64,000 bases of DNA, from contig NZ_JAGEMO020000013.1 in NCBI RefSeq assembly GCF_017921975.2, positions 62,001 through 126,000 on the forward strand. The letters are read 5' to 3'. A model generated the notes under the pieces. It was not told the DNA's origin, searched no databases, and was given only the letters and a program-made list of their open reading frames with translations. Positions within the stretch are counted from its first letter, which is position 1. Each line of letters begins with the position of its first letter. The stretch comes from Hymenobacter terricola (GTDB lineage: Bacteria; Bacteroidota; Bacteroidia; Cytophagales; Hymenobacteraceae). Positions 34,860 to 43,012 of the stretch are shown piece after piece. Position numbers and translations under genes: made by a program.

Positions 34860-36416
34860 ATGCTTTCAGATACTATCAGCCCGCTTACGTCCCCCGCCGG
34901 TTCTCGGCTGTGTCGGGAGGTTCTGGCTTCCACCTTTTTGGGCCGCGACGTAGAATTGAGCATTCTGCTGCCTCCCCTGGGAAATACCGCGCCGGCTCCG
35001 TACCCGGTACTTTACCTGAACGACGGCCAGGACCTTGAGCGCCTGAACCTCCAGGCCACGCTTGATGCGCTTTATTCGCGCCAAGCCGTGCGGCCCTTCG
35101 TCCTCGTGGCTCCCCACGCCAACGACTTGCGCACCCAGGAATATGGCACGGCGGCTCATGCCGATTTCAACGGCCGCGGCAGCCTGGCGGGGGCGTATTC
35201 CGATTTTGTTCTGCACGAGCTGCTGCCTTTTGCCCAGGCCCGTTACCACGCCACCGCCGACCCGGCTCAGGCCGTAATGGCCGGCTTTTCGCTCGGCGGC
35301 TTGTCGGCGTTTGATTTGGTCTGGCACCATCCCGACGCTTTTGCGCGGGCCGGCGTGTTTTCGGGCTCGTTCTGGTGGCGGCAGCGCGCCGTGGGCGCTG
35401 GCTACACGCCCGCCGACCGCATTATGCACGGCCTGGTACGGGCCGGGCAGTTGCATCCCAGCCACCGTTTCTGGCTGCAAACCGGCACGCTCGACGAGCG
35501 CAACGACCGCAACGAAAACGGCGTCATCGACTCCATCGAAGACTGTCTGGATATCATCGATGAGTTGATTAAAACCGGCCTGGATGCCCACCGGGCCCTT
35601 CGCTACGTGCAGGTGGAGGGCGGCCACCATCACCCCGACACCTGGGGCCGGGTGATGCCCGATTTCCTGATTTGGGCATTTGGGCAGGAGGGAAGCCGCC
35701 CTCTGCTGCCGGCCCCACTGCCCGTGGTGCGCCTGCCCCTCAACCCCGACCTGGCCCCGGCCATTCTGCCGGCGTCGGCCGCAACGACGGCACCGGTTCT
35801 GGTGCCGCTTGAATTGCCGCAGGCCCCGCCCGTGGGGCAACCCGTCCCAGTCGCCGCCGTCTTTACGCCCACTTTATCATCTCCCGACATGCCGACTACC
35901 CGCCCCCTCGACGGCGACTTCCTGCCGTATGCCGCTGGCTACATCAACCTGGTGCCCGACGGAACGGACCCGCGCGAGGCGCTTCGCTCGCAGCCGCAGG
36001 AAATCCACGCCGCATTTGCTCATCTCAGCGAAGCACAAGCGGAAAAAGCGTACGCACCCGGCAAATGGACTCTCAAGGAAATGTTGCTGCATCAGATTGA
36101 TAGCGAGCGGGTTTTCGCCTACCGGGCCATGCGTTTCGCCCGGGGCGATGGCCAGAACCTGCCCGGCTTTGAGCAAGACGACTTCGTGGCACATAGCGGG
36201 GCCAATTCGCGCTCCATCGTCAGCTTACTAGCCGAGTACGATGCCACTCGCGCCGCCACGGTGGCGCTGTTCGAGAGCTTCACGGAGGAGCAGCTCAGCC
36301 GGCGCGGCGCGGCAAACGGCGGCCCCGCCACGGTGCGGGCCCTGCTCTACATCGTGCCCGGCCACGAGCGGCACCATCTCAATATTATTCGCGAGCGGTA
36401 CCAGCCCATTTTGTAG
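34860..36416 (+). CDS. Esterase-DinB fusion protein
   Basis: A 518-residue protein with two domains. Residues 1-285 are an enterochelin-esterase/esterase D-like hydrolase (YLNDGQ near the N-terminus, nucleophile S144 in AGFSLGG, VEGGHHHPDTW with the histidine). A proline/alanine/valine-rich linker spans about 285-343. Residues 344-518 are a DinB-like four-helix metal-binding domain (WTLKEMLLHQIDSERVFAYR, GHERHHLNII) of the DinB_2 kind. An internal Met at 344 could start a separate DinB protein. It diverges from the ligase operon and probably belongs to it functionally. Confidence 0.82.
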   Translation: MLSDTISPLTSPAGSRLCREVLASTFLGRDVELSILLPPLGNTAPAPYPVLYLNDGQDLERLNLQATLDALYSRQAVRPFVLVAPHANDLRTQEYGTAAHADFNGRGSLAGAYSDFVLHELLPFAQARYHATADPAQAVMAGFSLGGLSAFDLVWHHPDAFARAGVFSGSFWWRQRAVGAGYTPADRIMHGLVRAGQLHPSHRFWLQTGTLDERNDRNENGVIDSIEDCLDIIDELIKTGLDAHRALRYVQVEGGHHHPDTWGRVMPDFLIWAFGQEGSRPLLPAPLPVVRLPLNPDLAPAILPASAATTAPVLVPLELPQAPPVGQPVPVAAVFTPTLSSPDMPTTRPLDGDFLPYAAGYINLVPDGTDPREALRSQPQEIHAAFAHLSEAQAEKAYAPGKWTLKEMLLHQIDSERVFAYRAMRFARGDGQNLPGFEQDDFVAHSGANSRSIVSLLAEYDATRAATVALFESFTEEQLSRRGAANGGPATVRALLYIVPGHERHHLNIIRERYQPIL

Positions 36417-36441
36417 GGTTGGGACAAAATTTCTACCTTCG
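36409..36441 (+). promoter_or_regulatory. Promoter of the small lysine-rich gene
   Basis: TTTTG at 36409-36413 and TACCTTCG at 36434-36441 are 20 bases apart. The -7 element has one mismatch. The -33 element overlaps the end of the esterase-DinB gene. The leader would be about 75 bases. Confidence 0.45.
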
Positions 36442-36523
36442 CCCGGCACAACACACCGGCCCGACCGTGCGTTGAAAACTTCGTATTACTCCATTCATTC
36501 ATCACCTAAACTTCTTTTCAATT

Positions 36524-36640
36524 ATGGCCAAAGCCCAGGATGCCCGCAAAGAGAAAAAGAAAGAGCCCGTAAAAACCACCAAAGAGAAGAAAGCGGAGAA
36601 AGACGAAAAGAAAGTAGCCCGTGCCCGGAAGCAAGAATAA
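36524..36640 (+). CDS. Small lysine-rich protein, 38 residues
   Basis: A short gene with its own promoter and terminator. About 40 percent of residues are lysine and many others are Glu, Asp or Arg (KEKKKEP, KEKKAEKDEKK), so it is highly charged and probably unstructured or helical on binding. It has no known family. The promoter, ATG, stop and terminator spacing support a real gene. Confidence 0.6.
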   Translation: MAKAQDARKEKKKEPVKTTKEKKAEKDEKKVARARKQE

Positions 36641-36691
36641 TGACCATAGAATTGCTCCGATTTTTCGGATTTCGCAGACGGTTTACAGAAT

Positions 36692-36720
36692 AAAAAAGCC
36701 CGCGTCAGCGGGCTTTTTTT
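36692..36720 (+). terminator. Terminator after the small lysine-rich gene
   Basis: AAAAAAGCCCGC, loop GTCA, GCGGGCTTTTTT: a 12-bp stem with T7. The preceding stretch 36641-36690 holds a TTTTTCGGATTT fragment of the dispersed repeat seen at 27340. Confidence 0.85.
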
Positions 36721-36789
36721 GTGCAGGGTACGTACCGTCCAAGTAATGCTTTTCACTGAGTGAGAACCGAGACAAGTGAAGCAACTGAC

Positions 36790-37416
36790 TCATAAGGTGT
36801 AATATGGCTCTTTTTCTTTGTCGTGGTGGCGGATATAGCCGTGCAGCACGAGCTTGATTAACGTCTGAAAGGCTCGGCGCTTGCCAAAATTCACCAGCTT
36901 CATAAACTGCGCGAGTATGATGCGCGGGTGGCTGTTCAGATAGTCGATTACGGCCAGTTCCTGTTTGCTGAGGGGGATTTTTTCGAAGCGGGATTCGGGC
37001 TGCTGGCGTTCCAGCAGCTTTTCGGTGAGGCCGCTGGTTTGCACGCTGGCGTCGCGCACGCGCACGTAGCCGCGCCAGTCGCCGGGAGCCACTAAGGCGC
37101 GGTGGGGCTTGTGTTGGCTTTCGGGTACGGTCACTACCAGCACAATTCGGCCGTCTTCTTCCAGTTCGCGATAGCGCAGAGTCGTGAGCGGTGGTTCGAT
37201 GTAGTGCGCGGCGGCATCGCGAAGCACAAATAGCTCTTCCTCAGCGTCGCGCACCCCCAACACGCGGCCGGCGTCGTCTACGCCTACCAGCACCTGCCCG
37301 CCCCTGGTATTGGCTAACGATACCAGGGTGCGCGATATTCGGTGCGGATGAGTGGTTTTTTGCTTGAATTCCAGCTCCTCGCCTTCGCCCCGCGCTATCA
37401 GCTCGTGTAAATCCAT
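36790..37416 (-). CDS. AlbA_2 (Schlafen-type) putative DNA-binding protein
   Basis: A 208-residue protein. The N-terminal half is an AlbA_2 domain (GEGEELEFKQ, LANTRGGQVLVGVDDAGRVLG), a fold found in Schlafen proteins and many bacterial transcription regulators. The C-terminal half looks like a winged helix (LSKQELAVIDYLNSHPRI, KRRAFQTLIKLVLHGYI). A nucleic-acid-binding regulator is likely, target unknown. It is 99 bases downstream of the DUF3127 gene, beyond that gene's terminator. Confidence 0.82.
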   Translation of the reverse strand: MDLHELIARGEGEELEFKQKTTHPHRISRTLVSLANTRGGQVLVGVDDAGRVLGVRDAEEELFVLRDAAAHYIEPPLTTLRYRELEEDGRIVLVVTVPESQHKPHRALVAPGDWRGYVRVRDASVQTSGLTEKLLERQQPESRFEKIPLSKQELAVIDYLNSHPRIILAQFMKLVNFGKRRAFQTLIKLVLHGYIRHHDKEKEPYYTL

Positions 37417-37441
37417 GCCCCATTATACAACGGCCGGCCAT

Positions 37442-37478
37442 AAAAAATGCCGCCTCCGATGGTCGGAGGCGGCATTTT
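37442..37478 (-). terminator. Terminator of the DUF3127 gene
   Basis: Arms 37444-37459 and 37463-37478 (AAAATGCCGCCTCCGA) make a perfect 16-bp stem with a 3-base loop and a T6 run on the minus strand. Confidence 0.85.
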
Positions 37479-37515
37479 ATCAGTGCTCGGGGGACTGGGT
37501 CCCACCACGTCAGCC

Positions 37516-37935
37516 TTAGAAAGGCAGGTCGTTGTCGTCGTCGCTCGCGATGGGGGCCGCCGAAGGCTGGGCCCGCAGCGTGGGGTTCTGGTTCTGAGCG
37601 GCTGGGCGGGGAGCGGCTTGCTGGCCACCGCCGTAGCTGCCACCGCCGGTGCTGGCGCCGGCGGGCTCAATTTTCCAGGCTTCGAGGTTGGTGAAGTACA
37701 GCATCTGGCCGTTTTTGTTGAAGCCACGGCCGCGGAGGTTGAAGGTAACCTTCACTTCGTCGCCCATTTTAAAGGGGTCGATGAGGCTGGTTTTATCCTG
37801 AACCATCTGAAACTTAATATGCTCGGGATACTGGCCGTCCTGGACTTCCAGCACGAATTCGCGCTTGCGGAATTTCTCGCTTACCTGCTGTTCGTCAAAG
37901 ATTTCGTGCAGCCGGCCGGTTACGTCGTATGCCAT
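37516..37935 (-). CDS. DUF3127 protein with SSB-like acidic tip
   Basis: A 139-residue protein. Residues 1-90 are the DUF3127 OB-like domain (FRKREFVLEVQDGQYPEHIKFQ, GDEVKVTFNLRGR). A Gly/Gln/Pro-rich linker follows, and the last residues DDDNDLPF closely resemble the acidic C-terminal tip by which bacterial SSB recruits repair and replication proteins. This suggests a single-stranded nucleic-acid-binding protein with SSB-type partner binding, though DUF3127 is not characterised. Confidence 0.87.
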   Translation of the reverse strand: MAYDVTGRLHEIFDEQQVSEKFRKREFVLEVQDGQYPEHIKFQMVQDKTSLIDPFKMGDEVKVTFNLRGRGFNKNGQMLYFTNLEAWKIEPAGASTGGGSYGGGQQAAPRPAAQNQNPTLRAQPSAAPIASDDDNDLPF

Positions 37936-37972
37936 AAAAATAGGGTGTTTTGGAGTTTGTAGACTTGAACAT

Positions 37973-37980
37973 CAAACCTA
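37973..37980 (-). promoter_or_regulatory. Promoter -7 element of the DUF3127 gene
   Basis: TAGGTTTG on the minus strand fits the consensus, 38 bases before the ATG at 37935. Confidence 0.45.
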
Positions 37981-38021
37981 CGAAAAAAAACGCAAGCGGC
38001 CGGTCGGCCGTTCCCTCCGGC

Positions 38022-38029
38022 TACCTTTG
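38022..38029 (+). promoter_or_regulatory. Promoter -7 element of the isoaspartyl peptidase gene
   Basis: TACCTTTG, exact consensus, 40 bases before the ATG at 38069. No clear -33 element. Confidence 0.55.
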
Positions 38030-38068
38030 CAGCCGCTTTTCTACGACTTTTTTTACTCCTTTATTTCA

Positions 38069-38992
38069 ATGTTCGCACTCGCCATTCACGGCGGGGCCGG
38101 CACCATTGCCCGCGCCTCTCTCACCCCCGCCGACGAAATGCACTACCGCGCAGCCCTAGAGGCCGCGTTGGCTCTCGGCTATGACTTGCTGTGCAACGGT
38201 GGCGCGGCCCTCGACGCCGTAGAAGCCGCCGTGCGCAGCCTCGAAGACTGCCCTTTGTTCAATGCCGGGCGCGGGGCCGTGTTCACCCACGACGGCCACC
38301 ACGAAATGGACGCCGCCATCATGGACGGGCCCAGCCGCCTTGCCGGGGCTGTGGCCGGGATACGTGAGGTTCAAAACCCCATTCGGGCCGCGCGCCTGGT
38401 AATGGAAAAAACGGAACACGTCCTGCTCGGCTACCCCGGCGCCGACGCCCTGGCCCGCGAACATGGCCTGCCGTTGCAGCCAGCAGAGTATTTCTTCACC
38501 CAAAAGCGCTTCGACCAATTGCAGGATGCCATCGCCTCGGGCAAAATGCAGCTGGACCACGCTGCCGACCCCAACTGGAAAAAAGGCACCGTGGGGGCCG
38601 TAGCGCGCGACACTCACGGCCACCTGGCCGCTGCCACCAGCACCGGCGGCATGACCAACAAGCGCTATTCCCGCATCGGCGACACGCCCCTCATTGGTGC
38701 GGGTACCTGGGCCGATGAGCGGTGCGCCATCAGCTGCACCGGCAACGGCGAATATTTTATTCGGGCAGTGGCAGCTTATGATGTGGCCTGCCTGATGGAA
38801 TATAAGGGCTTGACTTTGGCCGAAGCGGCCCGCATTGTGGTGCAGGACAAACTGGCGCCTGTTGGTGGGGAAGGCGGGCTGATTGCGGTGGACGCGGCCG
38901 GTAACGTTACGCTGCCATTTAACTCGGAGGGCATGTACCGCGCCAGCCGGGTAGCAGAAGGCCCGGCCGAAGTAGCTATCTATAAGGAGTAG
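38069..38992 (+). CDS. Isoaspartyl peptidase/L-asparaginase (IaaA-type)
   Basis: A 307-residue N-terminal nucleophile hydrolase. It begins FALAIHGGAGTIAR, carries NAGRGAVFT in the alpha part, and self-cleaves before T174 in KKGTVGAVARD to give alpha and beta chains; STGGMTNKRYSRIGDTP and GNGEYFIR complete the site. It cleaves isoaspartyl dipeptides, including the beta-Asp-Arg product of cyanophycinase, whose gene lies 1.2 kb away. The ATG at 38069 gives the family N-terminus, and a perfect promoter element precedes it. Confidence 0.94.
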   Translation: MFALAIHGGAGTIARASLTPADEMHYRAALEAALALGYDLLCNGGAALDAVEAAVRSLEDCPLFNAGRGAVFTHDGHHEMDAAIMDGPSRLAGAVAGIREVQNPIRAARLVMEKTEHVLLGYPGADALAREHGLPLQPAEYFFTQKRFDQLQDAIASGKMQLDHAADPNWKKGTVGAVARDTHGHLAAATSTGGMTNKRYSRIGDTPLIGAGTWADERCAISCTGNGEYFIRAVAAYDVACLMEYKGLTLAEAARIVVQDKLAPVGGEGGLIAVDAAGNVTLPFNSEGMYRASRVAEGPAEVAIYKE

Positions 38993-39002
38993 GGTGGGAT
39001 TG

Positions 39003-39054
39003 GCAGAAACAACAAGCGCGGCATCCTTTAGAATGCCGCGCTTGTTGTTTCTGC
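39003..39054. terminator. Long hairpin after the isoaspartyl peptidase gene
   Basis: Arms of 22 bases (39003-39024, 39033-39054) pair perfectly around an 8-base loop, 11 bases after the stop. T-rich sequence in the right arm (TTGTTGTTT) may help termination. Confidence 0.65.
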
Positions 39055-39057
39055 TGA

Positions 39058-39147
39058 GTTGTTAGTGATTAGTTCTCATTGTTAGTTGGCTGGCAACTGC
39101 CTGGTTGACAACTAAGAGCGAGCAACTATTCCCTAACAACTAACACT
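39058..39147. repeat. GTTGTTAG/CTAACAAC dispersed repeat
   Basis: GTTGTTAGTGATTAG on the left and CTAACAACTAACAC on the right form an imperfect inverted pair, with GTTGACAACTAAG between. The family also occurs inside the helicase gene at 16020-16255. It fills the gap before the aldo/keto reductase stop. Confidence 0.6.
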
Positions 39148-40134
39148 TTACCAGCTGTAATGCACTTGTGGCCGGATTTTTTGGGCGTAAATGTCCCGTA
39201 CGGCTTTCATTTGCTCGGGGGTGAGGGGCGGCAGTTCGGCGGCTTGCAGATTCGAAAGAATCTGCGCGGGGCTGGAGGCGCCAGGAATAACGCAGCTTAC
39301 TTCATCGAACATCAGCACCCAGCGCAAGGCTTGCGCGGCAAGGGGCTGGTTGACAGGAAACACGTTTTTCAGGGCTTCCACGGCTTCGAGGCCGGTGGCG
39401 TAATCGACGCCGGAAAAGGTTTCGCCCTTATCAAACGCCTCGCCGTGGCGATTGAAGTTGCGGTGGTCGTCGGCCGAAAAATGGGTTTGCGCCGAAAATT
39501 TGCCCGTTAGCAAGCCGCTGGCCAGCGGCACTCGCACAATCAGGCCGATGTCGCGCCGGGCGGCTTCCTTGAACAGCAGCTCTGGTGGGCGCTGGCGGAA
39601 CATGTTAAAAATCAACTGCACCGTAGTCACATTTGGGAATTCGATGGCTTTCAGGCCTTCCTCCACTTTCTCGACGCTGACGCCGAGGTGCTGGATTTTG
39701 CCCTCCTCCCGAAGCCGGTCAAACAACTCAAAAATCTCCGGCCGGTAATACACCTCGGTCGGCGGGCAGTGCAACTGAATCAAGTCAATGGTTTCTAGGT
39801 GCATGTTGCGCAGGCTATCTTCCACAAACTGGCGCAGCACGGCGGGCTGGTAGGCCTCGGCCGTGTGCGGCTGCAGGCGGCGGCCGCATTTGGTGGCCAC
39901 GTAGATGCGCTCGGAACGGGAGCGTACCAGCCGCCCAACGGCTTTTTCGCTTTCGCCGTCGCCGTACACATCGGCGGTGTCGATGAAGTTGATGCCCGCA
40001 TCAGCGGCGGCGTTCAGGATATTATCGGCGTTGGCGTGGCTGAAGGGCTCGCCCCATTTGCCGCCCACTTGCCAGGTGCCCAAACTTATTTCAGAAACGG
40101 AGAACCCGGTTTTGCCAAGCTTGCGGTAGTTCAT
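39148..40134 (-). CDS. Aldo/keto reductase
   Basis: A 328-residue TIM-barrel oxidoreductase. The catalytic tetrad can be placed: D and Y in FIDTADVYGDGESE, K in YVATKCG, H in LIQLHCPP. CVIPGASSPAQILSNL near the end forms the NADPH site. The substrate is unknown. The ATG at 40134 (MNYRKLGKTGFSVSEI) is the family start; a longer frame from 40173 would overlap the cyanophycinase gene. The 31-base gap suggests an operon with cyanophycinase. Confidence 0.93.
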   Translation of the reverse strand: MNYRKLGKTGFSVSEISLGTWQVGGKWGEPFSHANADNILNAAADAGINFIDTADVYGDGESEKAVGRLVRSRSERIYVATKCGRRLQPHTAEAYQPAVLRQFVEDSLRNMHLETIDLIQLHCPPTEVYYRPEIFELFDRLREEGKIQHLGVSVEKVEEGLKAIEFPNVTTVQLIFNMFRQRPPELLFKEAARRDIGLIVRVPLASGLLTGKFSAQTHFSADDHRNFNRHGEAFDKGETFSGVDYATGLEAVEALKNVFPVNQPLAAQALRWVLMFDEVSCVIPGASSPAQILSNLQAAELPPLTPEQMKAVRDIYAQKIRPQVHYSW

Positions 40135-40165
40135 CGTTAGTGGAGTTGGTAGCGAAAAAAGAGTT

Positions 40166-41086
40166 TTATTCAACCGTCGGAGCCGTTACAGCTTCGGGCG
40201 GGGCTACGCGGGCGGCCAGTGCGTCTTTGCTGGCGTAAAATTTCCGCTCTCGCATGTCGTACACGTTGCCTTTGGCCAGCACATGCATGGTGATATTTTC
40301 AATCGACAGGACGGTGCCCTTCTTGGCCGCCGCCGCGTTGTTGTGTTGAATATTGTGGCCATCCAGAATGATAACCAGGTTAGAGCCAACGGTTTCTACC
40401 AGGTTGCCCTCCGTGATGAGCACACCGGTGTCTTCGCCCAGCCCAATGCCGATGAGCTTGGGATGCAGGGCCACGGACTCGATAAGCCGCCCGAACCGGC
40501 CGCGCTTCACGAAGTGCGAATCGATGATGGCCGCCGGCAGCAGGCCCAGGCCGGAACCCATTTTCACGGCTCCTTTGAGCAGCGCATCGGGCACGGAGCC
40601 ACCCCGAATCATGAATTGGGACATGGCCATGGCCCCGGCGCTGGTGCCGGCAATCACGAAGTTGGGCTCGGCGTAGTAGCGCTGAATCATGCGGTCGAGA
40701 AAGTCGGTTTCACCGAACATTTCGCGCAGCCGCGACTGATTGCCGCCCGAAAACATGACGACGTCGGCCGCCAGCAGGCGCTCCAGGTACTCGGGTTGGC
40801 GGGCATCTTCGGGCGTGCGAATGTCCATCACGCCCACGTTCAGGCAGTTGAGCATGGCAAAAGAGCCGGTGTAAATCGGGCCCACTTCCGCCGGAATCAT
40901 GGAGGCGGTGGTGATGACTTCGATGCGCGGGTCAGTTTTGCCGGTTTCCAGCACAATGCGCTTGAGAATGCCCAACTCGAAAAAATTGAGGTAATACTTG
41001 CGGCGGGTTCGAGGATTGGGGTACGTGCCCTTGTCTTCGTTGCCGCCCACGGCGATGAGTTTGCCGAGAGGAATGATGGTTTTCAA
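40166..41086 (-). CDS. Cyanophycinase
   Basis: A 306-residue serine peptidase of the S51/PepE fold. LIAVGGNEDKG at the N-terminus, the nucleophile S149 in IAGTSAGAMAMS, VMFSGGNQSRL and a later GLGEDTGVLI are characteristic. It cuts the cyanophycin backbone side-chain amides to give beta-Asp-Arg dipeptides. No cyanophycin synthetase is in the window. The start appears to be TTG at 41086: no in-frame ATG lies near the conserved N-terminus. Confidence 0.88.
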   Translation of the reverse strand: MKTIIPLGKLIAVGGNEDKGTYPNPRTRRKYYLNFFELGILKRIVLETGKTDPRIEVITTASMIPAEVGPIYTGSFAMLNCLNVGVMDIRTPEDARQPEYLERLLAADVVMFSGGNQSRLREMFGETDFLDRMIQRYYAEPNFVIAGTSAGAMAMSQFMIRGGSVPDALLKGAVKMGSGLGLLPAAIIDSHFVKRGRFGRLIESVALHPKLIGIGLGEDTGVLITEGNLVETVGSNLVIILDGHNIQHNNAAAAKKGTVLSIENITMHVLAKGNVYDMRERKFYASKDALAARVAPPEAVTAPTVE

Positions 41087-41188
41087 CGGATAACGGGATA
41101 ACTGAGAGAATATAGCAGGGAGGGCCGCACGGCGGCCAGTGGAAGCGAAGCTCCACGCAAAGTTCGGGCCGGACGGCCTATATATACA

Positions 41189-43012
41189 CTACGTACGCCC
41201 GCTTAATAGCGCGTCGAGTGTGCCGGTGGCCACGGAGTGGTAATTGGGCCGCGCCTCGGTGTAAATATTTCGGGCGCGCTGCAAGCCATTGGGCGCGGCG
41301 AGCAGTGCCCGGTAGAGCGGCACCAGAAACTTGCGCCGCCCAATGTGACGCAGAAAATTCTTCAGCGCCGGCTCAGCGGCTTCATAGCCTGCCCGCAGGG
41401 TGTGCGGAAACCAGGCCGCCAGAATTTCGGCGTTGCCGGAAGCCGTGAAGTGAAACGTGGCGTCGATGGCGGCCAGCTGCCCGGCGGGCAGGGTGGGCGG
41501 GAGGCCGTGCAGAAAATGCACCCACTCGTGGCTGCTCCAGGCGGCGGTGAGGGGCAGGAGGGCGGCCGGGGCGGCACCGGCCTGTAGCTGCGCCAGCGTG
41601 TGGTCGACCGCCTCGAACCGGCGCGACGTTACGGCGGGTGCGTTGGTGGGAAGGCCAGGGCCGTCGACCCAGGTGGCCAGATTCAGGCGGGCTTCCAGCC
41701 CCGGTTCCTTATCCAACAGCTCGGCGCGGAGGTAGTGCAGAAAGGTGGCCGTGTCCATCGCCTGAAAACTGAAGCGCGCGAAGTACTCCTTTATAAAGGT
41801 GTCGAGCCGGACCCGGCCGATGAGCGACTCCAGCGTGAGGAGCAGCGCGCAGCCTTTCTCGTAGGCAATTTCCGTCAGGCCCTCGTCGGGGTCGCGGCCA
41901 GCCAGGGCCAGGTGTAAATGGGTGTCGGGGCTGGCCACCCCAATTTCTTCGATGGTGTGGTGCAAGGCGTCGCGGCCCAATACCTGAAGCATGTCGGCAT
42001 ATTCGCGGCCATACAAATGTTCCATAATGCGCCGCTCAAAATAAACCGTAAACCCTTCGTTGAGCCAGAAATCATTCCACGTTGCATTTGTAACGAGGTT
42101 GCCTGACCACGAGTGGGCCAGCTCATGCGCTACCAAACTGGTCAGGCTGCGGTCGCCGGCCAGAATGGTTGGTGTTACAAATGTTAATCTTGGGTTTTCC
42201 ATTCCGCCGAAGGGAAAGCTGGGCGGCAGCACCAGCAAATCGTACCGGTCCCACCGGTAAGGGCCGTAGAGCTGCTCGGCGGCGGCCACCATGTTTTCCA
42301 GGTCGGCAAACTCGTGGGTGGCGCCGGGCAGCGTGGCCGGCTCGGCATAAATGCCGGTGCGGCTGCTGAGCGGCGCAAACGCCAGGTCGCCCACTGCGAG
42401 CGCCATGAGGTAGGCCGGAATGGGCTGGGCCATGCGGAAGTGGTACTCGCCGGTGGCGTTGCGCTGCTGCGGGTTCTCGGCGCTCATCAGGGCCAGCAGG
42501 TGAGCGGGCACGCGCACTCGGGCCTCGTAGGTGAAGCGGATGCCCGGCGAGTCCTGGCAAGGCAGCCAGGTGCGCGCCAGAATGGCCTGCGACTGGGTGA
42601 AGAGGAAGGGCTGGGTGCCGGCCGTCTGCGCCGGAGCCAGCCATTGCAGCGCCGCGGCCGCAGGCGCCGTGCGGTAGCTGATGCGCAGGGCCGTGGTTTC
42701 GGCCCCCAGCGCGACGCGCAGGGCCTGGCCTAATATTGGGTTCGCTTCGCCCAACGAATATTCCACGGGGCCGGTCTGGCCGCTTGCGTTAAGTCCTTCC
42801 ACCAACTCGATGGCCAGGTCGCGGGTATCGAACACTGCCTCCTGGGCAGCGCCAGGATTGGCCAGGTGCCAGGTGGCGGAGCCGGCCAGGGTCCGACTGT
42901 CGAAATCAACCGTGAGGTCAAGCACCAGGTGGCGCACCCGCACCGGGCTGTTGCCAGCGTGGCTGTGCGGGTCGGCGGGCAAGTTGAACGGCGCGGCAAC
43001 GGAAGAAGCCAT
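41189..43012 (-). CDS. M1 family metallo-aminopeptidase (LTA4H/RNPEP-like)
   Basis: A 607-residue zinc aminopeptidase. GGMEN (269-273) binds the substrate N-terminus; HELAH (296-300) with E319 in NEGFTVYFE forms the zinc site. The C-terminal armadillo-like domain (about 470-607) is that of the leukotriene A4 hydrolase subgroup. The ATG at 43012 (MASSVAAPFNLPADPHS) is taken because the longer frame is out of keeping with the family. It is upstream of cyanophycinase on the same strand, 102 bases away, and may share its transcript. Confidence 0.93.
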   Translation of the reverse strand: MASSVAAPFNLPADPHSHAGNSPVRVRHLVLDLTVDFDSRTLAGSATWHLANPGAAQEAVFDTRDLAIELVEGLNASGQTGPVEYSLGEANPILGQALRVALGAETTALRISYRTAPAAAALQWLAPAQTAGTQPFLFTQSQAILARTWLPCQDSPGIRFTYEARVRVPAHLLALMSAENPQQRNATGEYHFRMAQPIPAYLMALAVGDLAFAPLSSRTGIYAEPATLPGATHEFADLENMVAAAEQLYGPYRWDRYDLLVLPPSFPFGGMENPRLTFVTPTILAGDRSLTSLVAHELAHSWSGNLVTNATWNDFWLNEGFTVYFERRIMEHLYGREYADMLQVLGRDALHHTIEEIGVASPDTHLHLALAGRDPDEGLTEIAYEKGCALLLTLESLIGRVRLDTFIKEYFARFSFQAMDTATFLHYLRAELLDKEPGLEARLNLATWVDGPGLPTNAPAVTSRRFEAVDHTLAQLQAGAAPAALLPLTAAWSSHEWVHFLHGLPPTLPAGQLAAIDATFHFTASGNAEILAAWFPHTLRAGYEAAEPALKNFLRHIGRRKFLVPLYRALLAAPNGLQRARNIYTEARPNYHSVATGTLDALLSGRT

